From NCBI GenBank assembly GCA_944323735.1, contig CALUTO010000002.1, positions 1-64,000 on the forward strand: 64,000 bases of DNA, in the 5' to 3' direction. Source of the DNA: Candidatus Gastranaerophilales bacterium (GTDB taxonomy: Bacteria > Cyanobacteriota > Vampirovibrionia > Gastranaerophilales > Gastranaerophilaceae). Position numbers and translations under genes: made by a program. The stretch's first letter is position 1, and every line of letters begins with the position of its first letter. Below are positions 53,883-63,373 of this stretch, piece by piece. The notes under the pieces are model-generated. The model was not told the origin of the DNA, did no database searches, and worked only from the letters and a program-made list of their open reading frames with translations.

Positions 53883-56393
53883 TTACACAAGAGCATGTCT
53901 TTCAACTTCTTCGGTTGTTGAGACTTTTATTATATCACCTTCCTGAATGTCATTGTATTTTCCGAATGAAATACCGCACTCAAAACCGGTTGCAACCTCT
54001 TTAACATCATCTTTGAAGCGTTTAAGCTGGTCGATTTGACCTCTGAACATTTCTTTCCCGCCACGTAAAAGTACGGCTGTTTTTCCTCTGACGATTTTTC
54101 CTTCGGTAACGTAACAACCGGCAATCTTTCCGTTTTTACCGATATTAAATACCTGTCTGACTTCCGCCGTTCCGAGTTCAACCTCTTTGATTTCAGGCTG
54201 GAGCAGGTTCAACATAGTCTGTTCCAAATCTTCAAGAATCTGATATATTATATCGAATTTTTTAATAATTACGTGTTCACGCTGGGCTGCGATTTCTGCA
54301 TTTGTGTCCTCTTTTACAGTAAATCCGAGTATAATTGCCTTACTTGCCGACGCAAGCATAACATCCGCCTCAGATATATCACCTACACCTACGTGGATAA
54401 TTTTTATAACTATTTCTTTTGATTTAAACTGTCCGATAGCCTGCGACAGTGCTTCTGCAGAACCATGAGTATTCGCTTTTATGATAAGGTTCAAATGCTG
54501 AACACCTTCTTCTTTTTCTCCGACAACATCGTTTATTATATTGGTCGGGGTCATAGCTTCCAGTCTTGAATTTCTTTCTTTTTCTTTTCTTTCTGCAACT
54601 ATCGCTTTCATTTCTTTATCGGTTGCAACGACTTCAAACTTGTCGCCGGCCTGAGGAACTTCCGTGAGTCCGAGTATTTCAACGGGGGTAGACGGCCCGG
54701 CTTTCTTGACTCTTTCACCGGAATCAAGAAGCAGTGCTCTTACTCTTCCGCAAACAGTTCCCACAACAACACAGCTTCCGGTAGTCAGCGTACCGTTCTG
54801 GACAAGAAGAGTTGCAACAGGCCCTTTGCCTTTGTCAAGATTTGCCTCTATTACAACTCCTGAAGCAAGTGCATCAGGATTTGCTTTTAAATCCTGCACA
54901 TCTGCAATGAGCAAAATGTATTCAAGAAGTTCGTCTATTCCTGAGCCCTGAATTGCACTAACTTTTACGCAAACAGTATCGCCGCCCCACTCCTCGGGAA
55001 CAAGCCCGTGTTCTGTCAGCTGCTGCATTATTTTATCAGGATTTGCATCCGGTTTGTCAATTTTATTTATTGCAACGATAATAGGAACTTCCGCAGCACG
55101 TGCATGGTTTATTGCTTCGATTGTCTGCGGCATAATACCGTCATCTGCAGCAACCACAAGAACCGCAATATCAGTGGATTTTGCACCTCTGGCTCTCATT
55201 TCCGTAAATGCTTCGTGACCGGGTGTATCAATAAATACAATTTTCTTTCCGTTCAAATGTACCGTGTACGCACCTATTGACTGTGTAATTCCGCCTACTT
55301 CGGTTGAAACGATTTTGTGTTTTGAAGCACGTATTGAATCAAGAAGTGTAGTTTTTCCATGGTCAACGTGCCCCATTATTGTAACAACGGGTGCTCTGGG
55401 TTTTAAAAGTTTTGCATCAACCTGCGCCAGTTCCTTTTGCTTTTCTTCTTTTTTCAGTTCTTCTTCTATATATGCATCTAAGTCTTCTTCTAAAACCTCA
55501 ATTTCAAAGCTTTCGCATACTTTTTTTGCTGTCGGTACATCGATAACCTCGTTAACGGTAGCAAGTATACCCTGTAGCATAAGAAATTTTACAATTTCAG
55601 CAGGAGCTTTTTTTATTTTTCCTGCGAGATCGCCTACGGTGATAGGCTGATTAATGACCACCTGTTTAACATCTTCTTCAACAGCCTCAATATGTGTACG
55701 TTTTTTGTGCTTCTGCGCACTTGCTTTTTCAAGGCTTATTCTTTCCTGTTCTTCCTCTTTTGAACGGTAAATCTTTTCTTTTTTCTTTACACCTTTTTTC
55801 TTTCCGCCGGATTTTCCTTCATAAATATCCTGCGAAATAATGTGACGCTGGATAGGCTTTTTCTCCGGTTTCTTTTCAACTTTCTTTTCTATTTTCTTTT
55901 CAGGTTTTTTCTCGTTTTTTTTGTCAACAGTGTCCGGTTTATTTTTATCAGCAGCAGGCTGTTTCTTTTCTACTTCCCGTTGAGCCAGAGGTTTTTCCTG
56001 TATTATTTCCTGAGACTTCTTAGGCTCTGTCTCTTTTTTTACAGGCTTAAAAACCTTTCTTTCTGCAGCTGATACAGGACCCAGGACAACTTTTTCTATA
56101 ACTTTTTGTTGTGGAATTTCATTTATTTTAGGTGCTTCTTCTTTTGGCTTTTCCGGCTCCGGTTCAGGTGCCGGTTTCGCTTTTTTTACAATAAATGCCT
56201 TCGGTTTTTTTGATTGTTCTTTTTTCGGCTCTTTTATAATATCTCTCAGTTTTTGCGCCTGTAATTCCGTGATAGCACTGGAATGTGATTTGACTTTCAC
56301 ACCCATTTCGGTTTCAAGTTTTTCCATTAATTCTTTGTTTGAAAGATTTAATTCTTTTGCCAAATCATAAATTCTTATTGTATCTGCTGACAT
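53883..56393 (-). CDS. infB: translation initiation factor IF-2
   Basis: 836 residues from the ATG at 56393, chosen because [21 protein letters not shown] is the usual IF2 N-terminal domain and follows GGAGAAA; an ATG seven codons earlier has no ribosome-binding site. A long Lys/Glu/Pro-rich linker leads to a second IF2_N domain, then the GTPase domain with G1 GHVDHGKTT near residue 340, DTPGHEAF and NKIDKPDA. It delivers initiator tRNA to the ribosome. First gene of infB-rbfA-truB. Confidence 0.97.
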   Translation of the reverse strand: MSADTIRIYDLAKELNLSNKELMEKLETEMGVKVKSHSSAITELQAQKLRDIIKEPKKEQSKKPKAFIVKKAKPAPEPEPEKPKEEAPKINEIPQQKVIEKVVLGPVSAAERKVFKPVKKETEPKKSQEIIQEKPLAQREVEKKQPAADKNKPDTVDKKNEKKPEKKIEKKVEKKPEKKPIQRHIISQDIYEGKSGGKKKGVKKKEKIYRSKEEEQERISLEKASAQKHKKRTHIEAVEEDVKQVVINQPITVGDLAGKIKKAPAEIVKFLMLQGILATVNEVIDVPTAKKVCESFEIEVLEEDLDAYIEEELKKEEKQKELAQVDAKLLKPRAPVVTIMGHVDHGKTTLLDSIRASKHKIVSTEVGGITQSIGAYTVHLNGKKIVFIDTPGHEAFTEMRARGAKSTDIAVLVVAADDGIMPQTIEAINHARAAEVPIIVAINKIDKPDANPDKIMQQLTEHGLVPEEWGGDTVCVKVSAIQGSGIDELLEYILLIADVQDLKANPDALASGVVIEANLDKGKGPVATLLVQNGTLTTGSCVVVGTVCGRVRALLLDSGERVKKAGPSTPVEILGLTEVPQAGDKFEVVATDKEMKAIVAERKEKERNSRLEAMTPTNIINDVVGEKEEGVQHLNLIIKANTHGSAEALSQAIGQFKSKEIVIKIIHVGVGDISEADVMLASASKAIILGFTVKEDTNAEIAAQREHVIIKKFDIIYQILEDLEQTMLNLLQPEIKEVELGTAEVRQVFNIGKNGKIAGCYVTEGKIVRGKTAVLLRGGKEMFRGQIDQLKRFKDDVKEVATGFECGISFGKYNDIQEGDIIKVSTTEEVERHALV

Positions 56394-56879
56394 TCGTTTA
56401 TTTTTTCTCCACATTTTGTGTGCCGGAATACCGGCAGCTTATTGTCCTTATGTTAAATATTAACACAAGCATAATTGCAAGTACAGTACCGGCTAAAACT
56501 ATTGATATAAAAGGGTTATACAGTTAACCAATACATATTTCGGATAAACATCAAACTCTAAAACTGCACTCCTGCTAAAAAACAAAAGGTTAAAGGAAAA
56601 TGAAATAGATATAAACAGCTCAATCTTTCAGCTCTCTTATTTGCCGGTAAGGCAGCCGGTAAGGCAGCCTGCAAGGGGAAGCACAAGAATAGTATTTCGT
56701 CATAAATGATAAGACCGGAACAAGTTCTAAATATTATTATGAACGGTTGTTATGAACATCTGCTCAAAAATTCCATTTAAGTCCCGGATGAAAATGATAT
56801 AAATTAATTCATGTTTGTTATAGAATTTAGTATAAAGTCCGGCAGTCGGACAGCAGTATATCAAAAAGAGGGAAAAAAA
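56394..56879. other. 486-bp divergent gap between infB and ychF
   Basis: No credible gene. Contains a TGCCGG/CCGGCA hairpin near infB, a 12-bp motif (GCCGGTAAGGCA) repeated in tandem at 56643-56666 with a decayed third copy, and a TTATGAAC direct repeat near 56739. Promoters for both genes should lie here. Confidence 0.5.
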
Positions 56880-57977
56880 TTGTTAAGAGCAGGCATCGTA
56901 GGATTACCAAACGTAGGAAAATCAACTTTATTTAATGCGTTGACATCAACAAGCAATGCACAAAGTGCCAATTATCCGTTTTGTACGATTGAACCAAATA
57001 TAGGCGTGGTGACAGTTCCGGATGAGAGGCTTTATATTTTAAAAGATCTGGTAAAAACAGATACTGTAATTCCGACTGCTGTTGAGTTTGTTGACATTGC
57101 AGGGCTTGTAAAAGGTGCTAGCAAAGGTGAAGGTCTTGGAAACCAGTTTCTTGCCAATATAAGAGAAGTCGATGCAATAATTCAGGTTGTACGTTGTTTT
57201 GATGACCCGAACACTATCCATGTTTCCGGTAAAGTTAAACCAAAAGACGACATTGAAACGATAAACACGGAGCTTGCACTTGCTGATATTGCAAGTCTTG
57301 AAAAAAGACAGGCAAGAGTTTCCAAGGTGGCAAAAACAGGCGACAAAGAGGCAGTTCTTGAGAACAATATAGTTACAAAACTTCTTGAACTCCTCTCGGA
57401 CGGCAGATTTATAAATATAAAAGAACATTTTGAGGAAGATGAACTTCCTGTTATAAAAAACATGCATCTTATGATGACAAAACCTGTTATTTATGCTGCT
57501 AATGTTTCAGAAACAGAGCTTGCCAACGGAACTGCCTACGTTGAACAGGTCAGAGAGTATGCAAAAACTCACAATGCAGATGTCGTCGTGATTTCTGCAA
57601 AAATTGAAGCAGAGCTTGCCGAACTCGGAGAAGAAGAAGCTAAAGACTATTTGCAGGAACTCGGGGTTGAAAATTCCGGTATAGAAAGAATGATAAAGTC
57701 AGTTTATCATCTTTTGAACTTAAGAACCTTTATCACTGCAGGAGAAAAAGAAGTAAGGGCATGGACAATTCCGGCCGGTGCAAAAGCCCCGCAGGCAGCC
57801 GGTGTTATTCATACCGATTTTGAAAAAGGCTTTATTCGTGCAGAAGTTACAGGATATGATGACTTTGTAAAATGCGGTTCATATACTGCAGCCAAAGAAA
57901 AAGGTCTTACCCGTCTGGAAGGCAAAGATTATATTATACAAGACGGTGATATTGTCCATTTTAGGTTTGCTGTATAA
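56880..57977 (+). CDS. ychF: ribosome-binding ATPase YchF
   Basis: 365 residues from a TTG start at 56880, nine bases after AGAGGG; this makes the N-terminus LRAGIVGLPNVGKST, equal to the usual YchF start, whereas an upstream ATG adds 23 unrelated residues. Obg-family G domain (NVGKST, DIAGLVKGASKGEGLGN), a coiled-coil insert and a C-terminal TGS domain (AWTIPAGAKAPQAAGVIHTDFEKGFIRAE in part). A translation-linked ATPase and stress factor. Confidence 0.96.
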   Translation: MLRAGIVGLPNVGKSTLFNALTSTSNAQSANYPFCTIEPNIGVVTVPDERLYILKDLVKTDTVIPTAVEFVDIAGLVKGASKGEGLGNQFLANIREVDAIIQVVRCFDDPNTIHVSGKVKPKDDIETINTELALADIASLEKRQARVSKVAKTGDKEAVLENNIVTKLLELLSDGRFINIKEHFEEDELPVIKNMHLMMTKPVIYAANVSETELANGTAYVEQVREYAKTHNADVVVISAKIEAELAELGEEEAKDYLQELGVENSGIERMIKSVYHLLNLRTFITAGEKEVRAWTIPAGAKAPQAAGVIHTDFEKGFIRAEVTGYDDFVKCGSYTAAKEKGLTRLEGKDYIIQDGDIVHFRFAV

Positions 57978-58028
57978 ATAGCCGGATGTGATAATGATTT
58001 GCTCCCGCTGCATTGCTAAAATACAGCT

Positions 58029-58430
58029 ATGCAAAATATGGAATGGTATCACAGTTTAAATCAGCCAGCCCTGCATCCTCCGGACTGGGTTTTTGCTCCG
58101 GTGTGGAGTTTTTTATACATACTTATGTTTGTTTCGCTGTTTTTGTTCCTTGAAGCAGAAACACCGCCTGAGAACGAAGGAGGAAAGGCGGCTGCACTTG
58201 CTCTGTTTATTATACAGCTGCTTCTTAACTTAAGCTGGTCTCCGGTGTTTTTCGGGCTGAAAAATATTGAGGCTGCGCTTATTATACTTTTGCTTCTGTG
58301 GCTTTTTATGACAGCAGCCATTATAATGTTTTTCAGATATTCAAAAGCAGCGGCATTTCTTCTTGTTCCTTATTTTTTATGGACGAGCTTTGCTCTGTAC
58401 CTGAATTATCAGATATTCCGTCTAAACTAG
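58029..58430 (+). CDS. tspO: TspO/MBR family membrane protein
   Basis: 133 residues with five hydrophobic helices and the TspO signatures WYHSLNQPALHPPDWVFAPVW and NLSWSPVFFG. TspO binds porphyrins and regulates tetrapyrrole or stress responses in bacteria. A TGCTAAAAT extended -10 ends six bases before ATG, so the mRNA may be leaderless; no ribosome-binding site is visible. It overlaps the convergent dnaB gene by four bases. Confidence 0.88.
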   Translation: MQNMEWYHSLNQPALHPPDWVFAPVWSFLYILMFVSLFLFLEAETPPENEGGKAAALALFIIQLLLNLSWSPVFFGLKNIEAALIILLLLWLFMTAAIIMFFRYSKAAAFLLVPYFLWTSFALYLNYQIFRLN

Positions 58431-59791
58431 AAGGTGTCTGTTGTCTTCGTTACATTTTTGAACTTTGTAATATTTGCCTGAAACAGCAGCTCAACGGTGC
58501 CGACAGGCCCGTTTCTGTGTTTTGCGATAATGACTTCCGCCTTGCCCCTGTTGTCACTTTCTTCTTTTTTATAGTATTCGTCACGATAAATGAACATAAC
58601 AATGTCCGCATCTTGCTCGATTGCCCCGGATTCTCTTAAATCGGAGAGCATTGGTTTTTTATCGTTTCTCTGTTCCACAGCACGGGACAGCTGAGACAGA
58701 GCTATTATCGGAACACCGAGTTCTCTAGCAAGTGTTTTAAGACCTCTTGAAATAGATGAAATCTGCTGGAATCTATCCTCTTTGTCAGAACCGGACATAA
58801 GCTGAAGATAATCAATAACAATAAGCCCGAGCTCTTTTGTTTCCATCATAAGACGCCGGCATTTTGCACGTATATCCATAACAGTTGCACCTGCACAATC
58901 ATCGATATAAATAGGTGCTTCCGCAAATACGTTCATTGTAGATGTGAGTTTTTCCCAGTCTTTTGCCTGCATTAATCCTGTTTTCAGCCGCTGTGTGTCA
59001 ACTTCTGCTTCCGAGCATAACATACGCTGAACAAGCTGTTCTTTGGGCATTTCCAGTGAAAATATTGCAACAGCTTTATTCGCTCTGAGAGCAACATTTT
59101 GTGCAATATTCAGTGCAAAAGCGGTTTTTCCCATTGATGGACGGGCTGCAAGTATTATCAAATCTGATTTTTGCAAACCTGAAGTCATAAGATCTATGTC
59201 ATAAAATCCGGTCGGAACACCTATGAGTTCATCTCTGTGATTGTATCGAAATTCTATCTGCTCATAGCTTTTGAGAACAAGTTCTTCTATAGGTACAAGG
59301 TCTGTATTAACTTTTTGCTGGGCAATATTAAAAATAAGTTTTTCAGCATTGTCCAGAGTCGCTTCCATAGAGCCGTTGTCGTATGCCATCTCCACAATTT
59401 CAGAGCCTGCGTTTATTAAGCTCCTTTTTATGGCTTTTTCCTGAACAATTTTTGCATAATATTCAATGTTTGCTGTTGTTACGACATTAAGTGCCAGATC
59501 ATTTATGTATGCCCTTCCGCCTATTGAATCCAGCTTTCCTGTTTCATTCAACCGTTCCGAAACCGTAACAATATCTATTGCCTGATTTTTTCCGAACAAG
59601 TCCAGTACCGCTTCATAGATTAATCTGTTAGCAGGTTTGTAAAAACTATCCGCTGTTATAAGGTCTGCTATTTTATTGAGGCAGATAGGGTTTGTCAGAA
59701 CAGCACCGAGTATCGCTTCTTCCGCTTCAAGATTCTGGGGCGGAATTTTTTGTATCCTGCCTTCTTCCGTTCTCATTAAACTGTTAGCCAT
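58427..59791 (-). CDS. dnaB: replicative DNA helicase DnaB
   Basis: 454 residues. The hexameric helicase that unwinds the replication fork. N-terminal primase-interacting domain (PPQNLEAEEAILGAVLTNP), then a RecA-type core: Walker A ARPSMGKTAFALN near residue 213, Walker B LIVIDYLQLMSG, and SQLSRAVEQR. Typical length and no intein. Alone on its strand, 80 bp from argS. Confidence 0.97.
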   Translation of the reverse strand: MANSLMRTEEGRIQKIPPQNLEAEEAILGAVLTNPICLNKIADLITADSFYKPANRLIYEAVLDLFGKNQAIDIVTVSERLNETGKLDSIGGRAYINDLALNVVTTANIEYYAKIVQEKAIKRSLINAGSEIVEMAYDNGSMEATLDNAEKLIFNIAQQKVNTDLVPIEELVLKSYEQIEFRYNHRDELIGVPTGFYDIDLMTSGLQKSDLIILAARPSMGKTAFALNIAQNVALRANKAVAIFSLEMPKEQLVQRMLCSEAEVDTQRLKTGLMQAKDWEKLTSTMNVFAEAPIYIDDCAGATVMDIRAKCRRLMMETKELGLIVIDYLQLMSGSDKEDRFQQISSISRGLKTLARELGVPIIALSQLSRAVEQRNDKKPMLSDLRESGAIEQDADIVMFIYRDEYYKKEESDNRGKAEVIIAKHRNGPVGTVELLFQANITKFKNVTKTTDTF

Positions 59792-59870
59792 TCCTGTTCC
59801 TCAAAAATATGCAACTTAAAATATATTATAATGTTCCGGTTCGTTAAATAAAAGCACTCTTTAAGTTTTT

Positions 59871-61625
59871 TTACATTCTCTCCGGAGCACTGACCCCAAG
59901 TATATTTAATGCCGAGCGCAATACTTCGGAAACTGCACGCACAAGCGAGAGTCTGGCGATTGTTACATCTTTTTCGTCAGTAATTACCCTTGTAAATGTG
60001 TAAAACTGATGGAATGAACCCGAAAGTTCCTGCAAATACTTACATATCATATACGGTGCTCTGTATTTTGCAGCAGATAGTATAACAGACTTGTACTCTT
60101 CCAGTTTAAGTATTAGCTTCTTTAAAGAAGATACTGCTTTTTCATCAGTGCCGTTCCATAGCTTATTCAAATCTGCTTCCATTATGAGCTTTTCAAGTTC
60201 TTCTTTTTCAAACAGTGCAGGCAATACCTCTTTTGTTTCAGTATTTACTCTTTCATTAACAGCATTTCTAAAAATCGAGCAAGCTCTGGCATGTGCGTAC
60301 TGAACATAAAACACAGGATTTTCATCTGTTTTGGATTTTGCCAGTTCAATATCAAAATCAAGCGTTGTGTCAATACTTCTTAATATCATCCAGTATCTTG
60401 TCGCATCTACACCGACTTCATCAATCAAATCTTCGAGCGTAATCATGTTTTTTCTTTTGCCCATTCTGACCTGTTCACCCTTGATTACAAGGTTTACCAG
60501 CTGGCCTAAGAGCACTTCGAGCTTATCCGGATTGTCACCGAGAGCCTCTATTGAAGCTTTTATTCTTGCTACATAACCGTGGTGGTCTGCCCCCCAGATG
60601 TTTATAAGTTTATCAAAGCCCCGCTGGATTTTGTCATGATGATATGCAATATCTGCTGTCAGATAGGTATTTGACCCGTCGGATTTTCTTATTACCCTGT
60701 CCTGGTCATCACCGTAGTCTGATGATTTAAACCATAGCGCATCATCTTTTTCATACAAAAGACCTTTTTCTTTTAAAAGATTTACACATTTCTCAACTTT
60801 TCCGGATTTGTGAAGTTCTGTTTCTGAATAGAAGTTGTCAAAATGAGTATTAAAACCGTCAAGTAAATCTTTTTGCATCTGAAGCATTTTGGCTTTTGCA
60901 AAGTCTGACAGGCTTTTTAGCTGTTCCGGTGTTAAGTTTTCATCAAGCTTTTTTGCTTCATCCGGCTTTTCTGAAATAAACTGTTTCGCAACAGGAATAA
61001 GATATTCGCCGGGATAATAGTTTTTTCTTTCTGTTTCATCTGACGGAAAATCAATTTTCTTTCCAAGCTCCTGCAGAACTCTTATATGCAGCGATTTCCC
61101 AAGATTTTTAATCTGATTTCCTGCGTCATTTATGTAAAATTCCTGAAATACATCATATCCTGAAAATTTGAGCAGATTTGCCAGAGCACTGCCCATAGCA
61201 GCCCATCTTCCGTGTCCAATGTGGAAAGGGCCGGTCGGGTTTGCGGAAACGTACTCAAGTATAACTTTTTTCCCGCTGCCGAAATTGTTTTTTCCAAAAT
61301 CAGCTTTTTCATTTAAAATATCTGCAACAATCGTTTCAAGAAAACTTTTTCCGAGTTTGAAGTTTATAAATCCGGCTACTGTGTTAATTTCCATATCAGA
61401 ACATTTAATATATTCTGCAACATTCTGTGCAATAACAGCCGGAGCAAGTCTCGCAAGTCTTGCAAGAGAAGATACGTTTACTGCAAAATCTCCGAATTCT
61501 TCATTTTTTGGCGTTTCAGGAGACAGAATATACTCATCATCCGCCGACATATTCCCTAACTTATTCTCTCTGACAGCGTCCTGAACTGCGCCATCCACAA
61601 GTTCCAATATATAATCTTTAAGCAT
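59871..61625 (-). CDS. argS: arginyl-tRNA synthetase
   Basis: 584 residues. Class I synthetase: additional N-terminal domain (residues 1-105), the HIGH motif in ANPTGPFHIGHGRW near residue 133, a KMSKS-equivalent VRMGKRKN near residue 400, and a C-terminal anticodon-binding domain ending RSALNILGVSAPERM. Lack of a canonical KMSKS is normal for ArgRS. Single gene. Confidence 0.97.
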   Translation of the reverse strand: MLKDYILELVDGAVQDAVRENKLGNMSADDEYILSPETPKNEEFGDFAVNVSSLARLARLAPAVIAQNVAEYIKCSDMEINTVAGFINFKLGKSFLETIVADILNEKADFGKNNFGSGKKVILEYVSANPTGPFHIGHGRWAAMGSALANLLKFSGYDVFQEFYINDAGNQIKNLGKSLHIRVLQELGKKIDFPSDETERKNYYPGEYLIPVAKQFISEKPDEAKKLDENLTPEQLKSLSDFAKAKMLQMQKDLLDGFNTHFDNFYSETELHKSGKVEKCVNLLKEKGLLYEKDDALWFKSSDYGDDQDRVIRKSDGSNTYLTADIAYHHDKIQRGFDKLINIWGADHHGYVARIKASIEALGDNPDKLEVLLGQLVNLVIKGEQVRMGKRKNMITLEDLIDEVGVDATRYWMILRSIDTTLDFDIELAKSKTDENPVFYVQYAHARACSIFRNAVNERVNTETKEVLPALFEKEELEKLIMEADLNKLWNGTDEKAVSSLKKLILKLEEYKSVILSAAKYRAPYMICKYLQELSGSFHQFYTFTRVITDEKDVTIARLSLVRAVSEVLRSALNILGVSAPERM

Positions 61626-61752
61626 AGTCCAATTATATACAAAACATATTTTCTTTGTAAACTCAATTTTTTTTGCTTATTTCATTTATTAAAATCTCTA
61701 CACCTTAAACAATTTTATAACATTATTTTTTTAACAGTCATAACTAAAAAAC

Positions 61753-61956
61753 TGTCATTCCGAACTTGCGGATTCTAATTAAAACTTGCTGTCACGCTGA
61801 ATTTATTTCAGGGTCTTACCAGCGATGAGTTTAACTCAAAGATTGTAAGATGCTGCACTTCGTAAGAACAGGCTCACACAAAATTTTTAAGATCCTGAAA
61901 CAAGTTCAACACGACAAAAATTTTGATTTGCTTTGGCAAATAAATTCGGGATGACA
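61753..61956. repeat. nested palindromic MITE-like element
   Basis: Outer inverted repeats TGTCATTCCGAA (61753-61764) and TTCGGGATGACA (61945-61956) match at 11 of 12 bases. Inside, a 28-base block at 61790-61817 and its reverse complement at 61889-61916 match at 22 of 28, both beginning TGTC. The whole has no gene and the GTCAT...ATGAC ends typical of intergenic palindromic repeats in many bacteria. Confidence 0.65.
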
Positions 61957-62000
61957 TTTTATTTTTTTTACTTTTGAAAATTTATTATTATAAAAAAGAC

Positions 62001-62216
62001 ATGCCAAGAAAATCAAAAGACATAGGTGTGATTATAAAATTTGATGACAAAGAATACTCGTATGAAGAAACAAGTTTGCTTTGAGCCAGACTTTACTCAG
62101 TATTTGCAAGAATTGCAGAAAAAGAAATCCCTGTAGAGTTTATACAGAAGGTGTTTTCACCAGATTTTTGTAAAGAATTAGACTCCAAAATGGACTCGAA
62201 CTCTGAAAATAGTTAG
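62001..62216 (+). pseudogene. 71-codon gene interrupted by an in-frame TGA
   Basis: From ATG at 62001 the frame reads a protein-like sequence (MPRKSKDIGVIIKFDDKEY), meets TGA at codon 28 (62082), and continues in the same frame as an equally protein-like sequence (ARLYSVFARIAEKEIPVEF) to TAG at 62214. TGA may be a mutated TGG, since Trp would fit ahead of ARLYSV. Function unknown. It lies outside the duplicated tRNA-Ile end just as the integrase remnant does at tRNA-Ser, so it is probably a mobile-element relic. Confidence 0.5.
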
Positions 62217-62301
62217 TACAAAAGACTTTTAGCGATTTTTAAAAATTTGATTAAAAATTTTCAATCGCCGGAAACGCAGATTGGAACTTAAAAAGCCGTT
62301 T

Positions 62302-62325
62302 AAAAAAAGAGCCTTTTCGGCTCTT
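62302..62325 (-). terminator. left (stranded) terminator beside the tRNA-Ile fragment
   Basis: AAGAGCC/GGCTCTT stem with TTTTC loop and an A7 run on the plus strand, therefore active on the minus strand, 12 bases from the duplicated tRNA-Ile end. Confidence 0.6.
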
Positions 62326-62331
62326 ATTGTA

Positions 62332-62352
62332 TTATCTGGGCCGCAGTGGACT
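62332..62352 (-). pseudogene. duplicated 3' end of tRNA-Ile
   Basis: A 21-base exact copy of 62542-62562, comprising the 16 terminal bases of tRNA-Ile plus five flanking bases. The rest of a tRNA is missing, except that CGAACCAC reappears at 62473 after a stretch bounded by GGATTTCC and GGAAATCC. Resembles the attL scar of a lost element. Confidence 0.75.
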
Positions 62353-62510
62353 GTCTTGGATTTCCTTAACGCTCGGAAAGTTTCGCCTTTTGTGCTTATG
62401 CACAAGCCGGCTCAATTTCCTCGCTCACCGGACTAACTCCCTCTGGTCGTGTCGTCCGTACGGAAATCCGTTCGAACCACAAATGGTGCTTCTCGTCATA
62501 CTACAGAGAT

Positions 62511-62543
62511 AAAAAAAGACAGGTATAAAACCTGTCTTTTTTT
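62511..62543 (-). terminator. terminator of tRNA-Ile
   Basis: A 14-bp perfect stem AAAAAAAGACAGGT/ACCTGTCTTTTTTT with a five-base loop, ending three bases from the tRNA 3' end. Confidence 0.88.
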
Positions 62544-62546
62544 ATC

Positions 62547-62620
<74 letters not shown>

Positions 62621-62958
62621 TTGCTTTTGCATTTATTAAATTACCATAGACATTTTTTAAAATCAAGCAATTGTTTTTGGAATATGTATACAAGTTTACC
62701 CTGAGCAGAAAAAATCTTAATTCTTTTTAACAGGAACTTGAGTATATCCCTATGATTTTTTCTTCTGTCAATGAGTTTTCAAAAATCAGAGAATTCGTCA
62801 TCGTAGTCAATACCAATCATTTAATCTGTATAGCAAAGCTATAAGCCCCCTGTTAAAAAAATTTTACCTTAAAAATATTGCACACCTGTCTAATATCCCG
62901 AAAAATTCGTTTTATGTTTAATTTTACAGTGAGCATTAGAAAAAAGGAGTATTAATTT
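62621..62958. other. 338-bp gap with no gene seen
   Basis: AT-rich; only a short TATAGC/GCTATA palindrome near 62837 and the ribosome-binding site of the next gene stand out. Confidence 0.5.
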
Positions 62959-63372
62959 ATGAAAAAAGTGCTGGCTGTATTACTATTTTTCTGTACATAT
63001 CTGCATGTAAATGCAGAACCGCAGAATTTTCCGCTTCCTGAAAAGAAACTCTATGAAAAAGATTATCAGACAAGCTGGTGCGAAAAACATAACGGAAAAA
63101 CAGAAGTCAGGCTTTTTGACAAAACGAGGATTGACTGCCTGACAGATTCACATGCTGTAGAATTTGATTTTGCCGGAAAATGGGGAGAATCCATCGGTCA
63201 GTCATTGTATTATGCTGCGGTAGTACACAAAAAGCCTGGAATTGTGCTCATTATAGAAAACAAAGAAACTGACGACAAATATTTACAACGTGTTAAAACT
63301 GTTGCAAATAAATACAATATCAAGGTGTGGACAATGTCTCCGGATGATTTAGTCCAAAAAGATGATAAATAA
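62959..63372 (+). CDS. periplasmic protein resembling a PD-(D/E)XK nuclease fold
   Basis: 137 residues. Signal peptide MKKVLAVLLFFCTYLHVNA. The mature protein contains RLFDKTRIDCLTDSHAVEFDFAGKW followed by IGQSLYYA (shown in parts): an Asp, then a strand with Glu-x-Asp and a Lys, then a helix with the Q-x3-Y typical of PD-(D/E)XK nucleases and Holliday-junction resolvase-like folds. Similar small secreted proteins exist, as far as I recall, under hypothetical names. AAAAGGAG precedes ATG. It could degrade or bind extracellular DNA; not proven. Confidence 0.55.
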   Translation: MKKVLAVLLFFCTYLHVNAEPQNFPLPEKKLYEKDYQTSWCEKHNGKTEVRLFDKTRIDCLTDSHAVEFDFAGKWGESIGQSLYYAAVVHKKPGIVLIIENKETDDKYLQRVKTVANKYNIKVWTMSPDDLVQKDDK

Positions 63373-63373
63373 A

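Larger units (their letters stand above)
61626..62546. other. 0.9-kb region of decayed mobile DNA between argS and tRNA-Ile
   Basis: No intact gene. It contains, in order, a nested palindromic element (61753-61956), a small gene broken by a nonsense codon (62001-62216), a terminator plus duplicated tRNA-Ile end (62302-62352), a 158-bp insert, and the present tRNA-Ile terminator. Confidence 0.6.

Noticed and set aside
56643-56666. Tandem GCCGGTAAGGCA as a regulatory iteron array
   Set aside because: Only two exact copies and no nearby replication or regulatory gene that would use it; kept only as a note in the gap entry.
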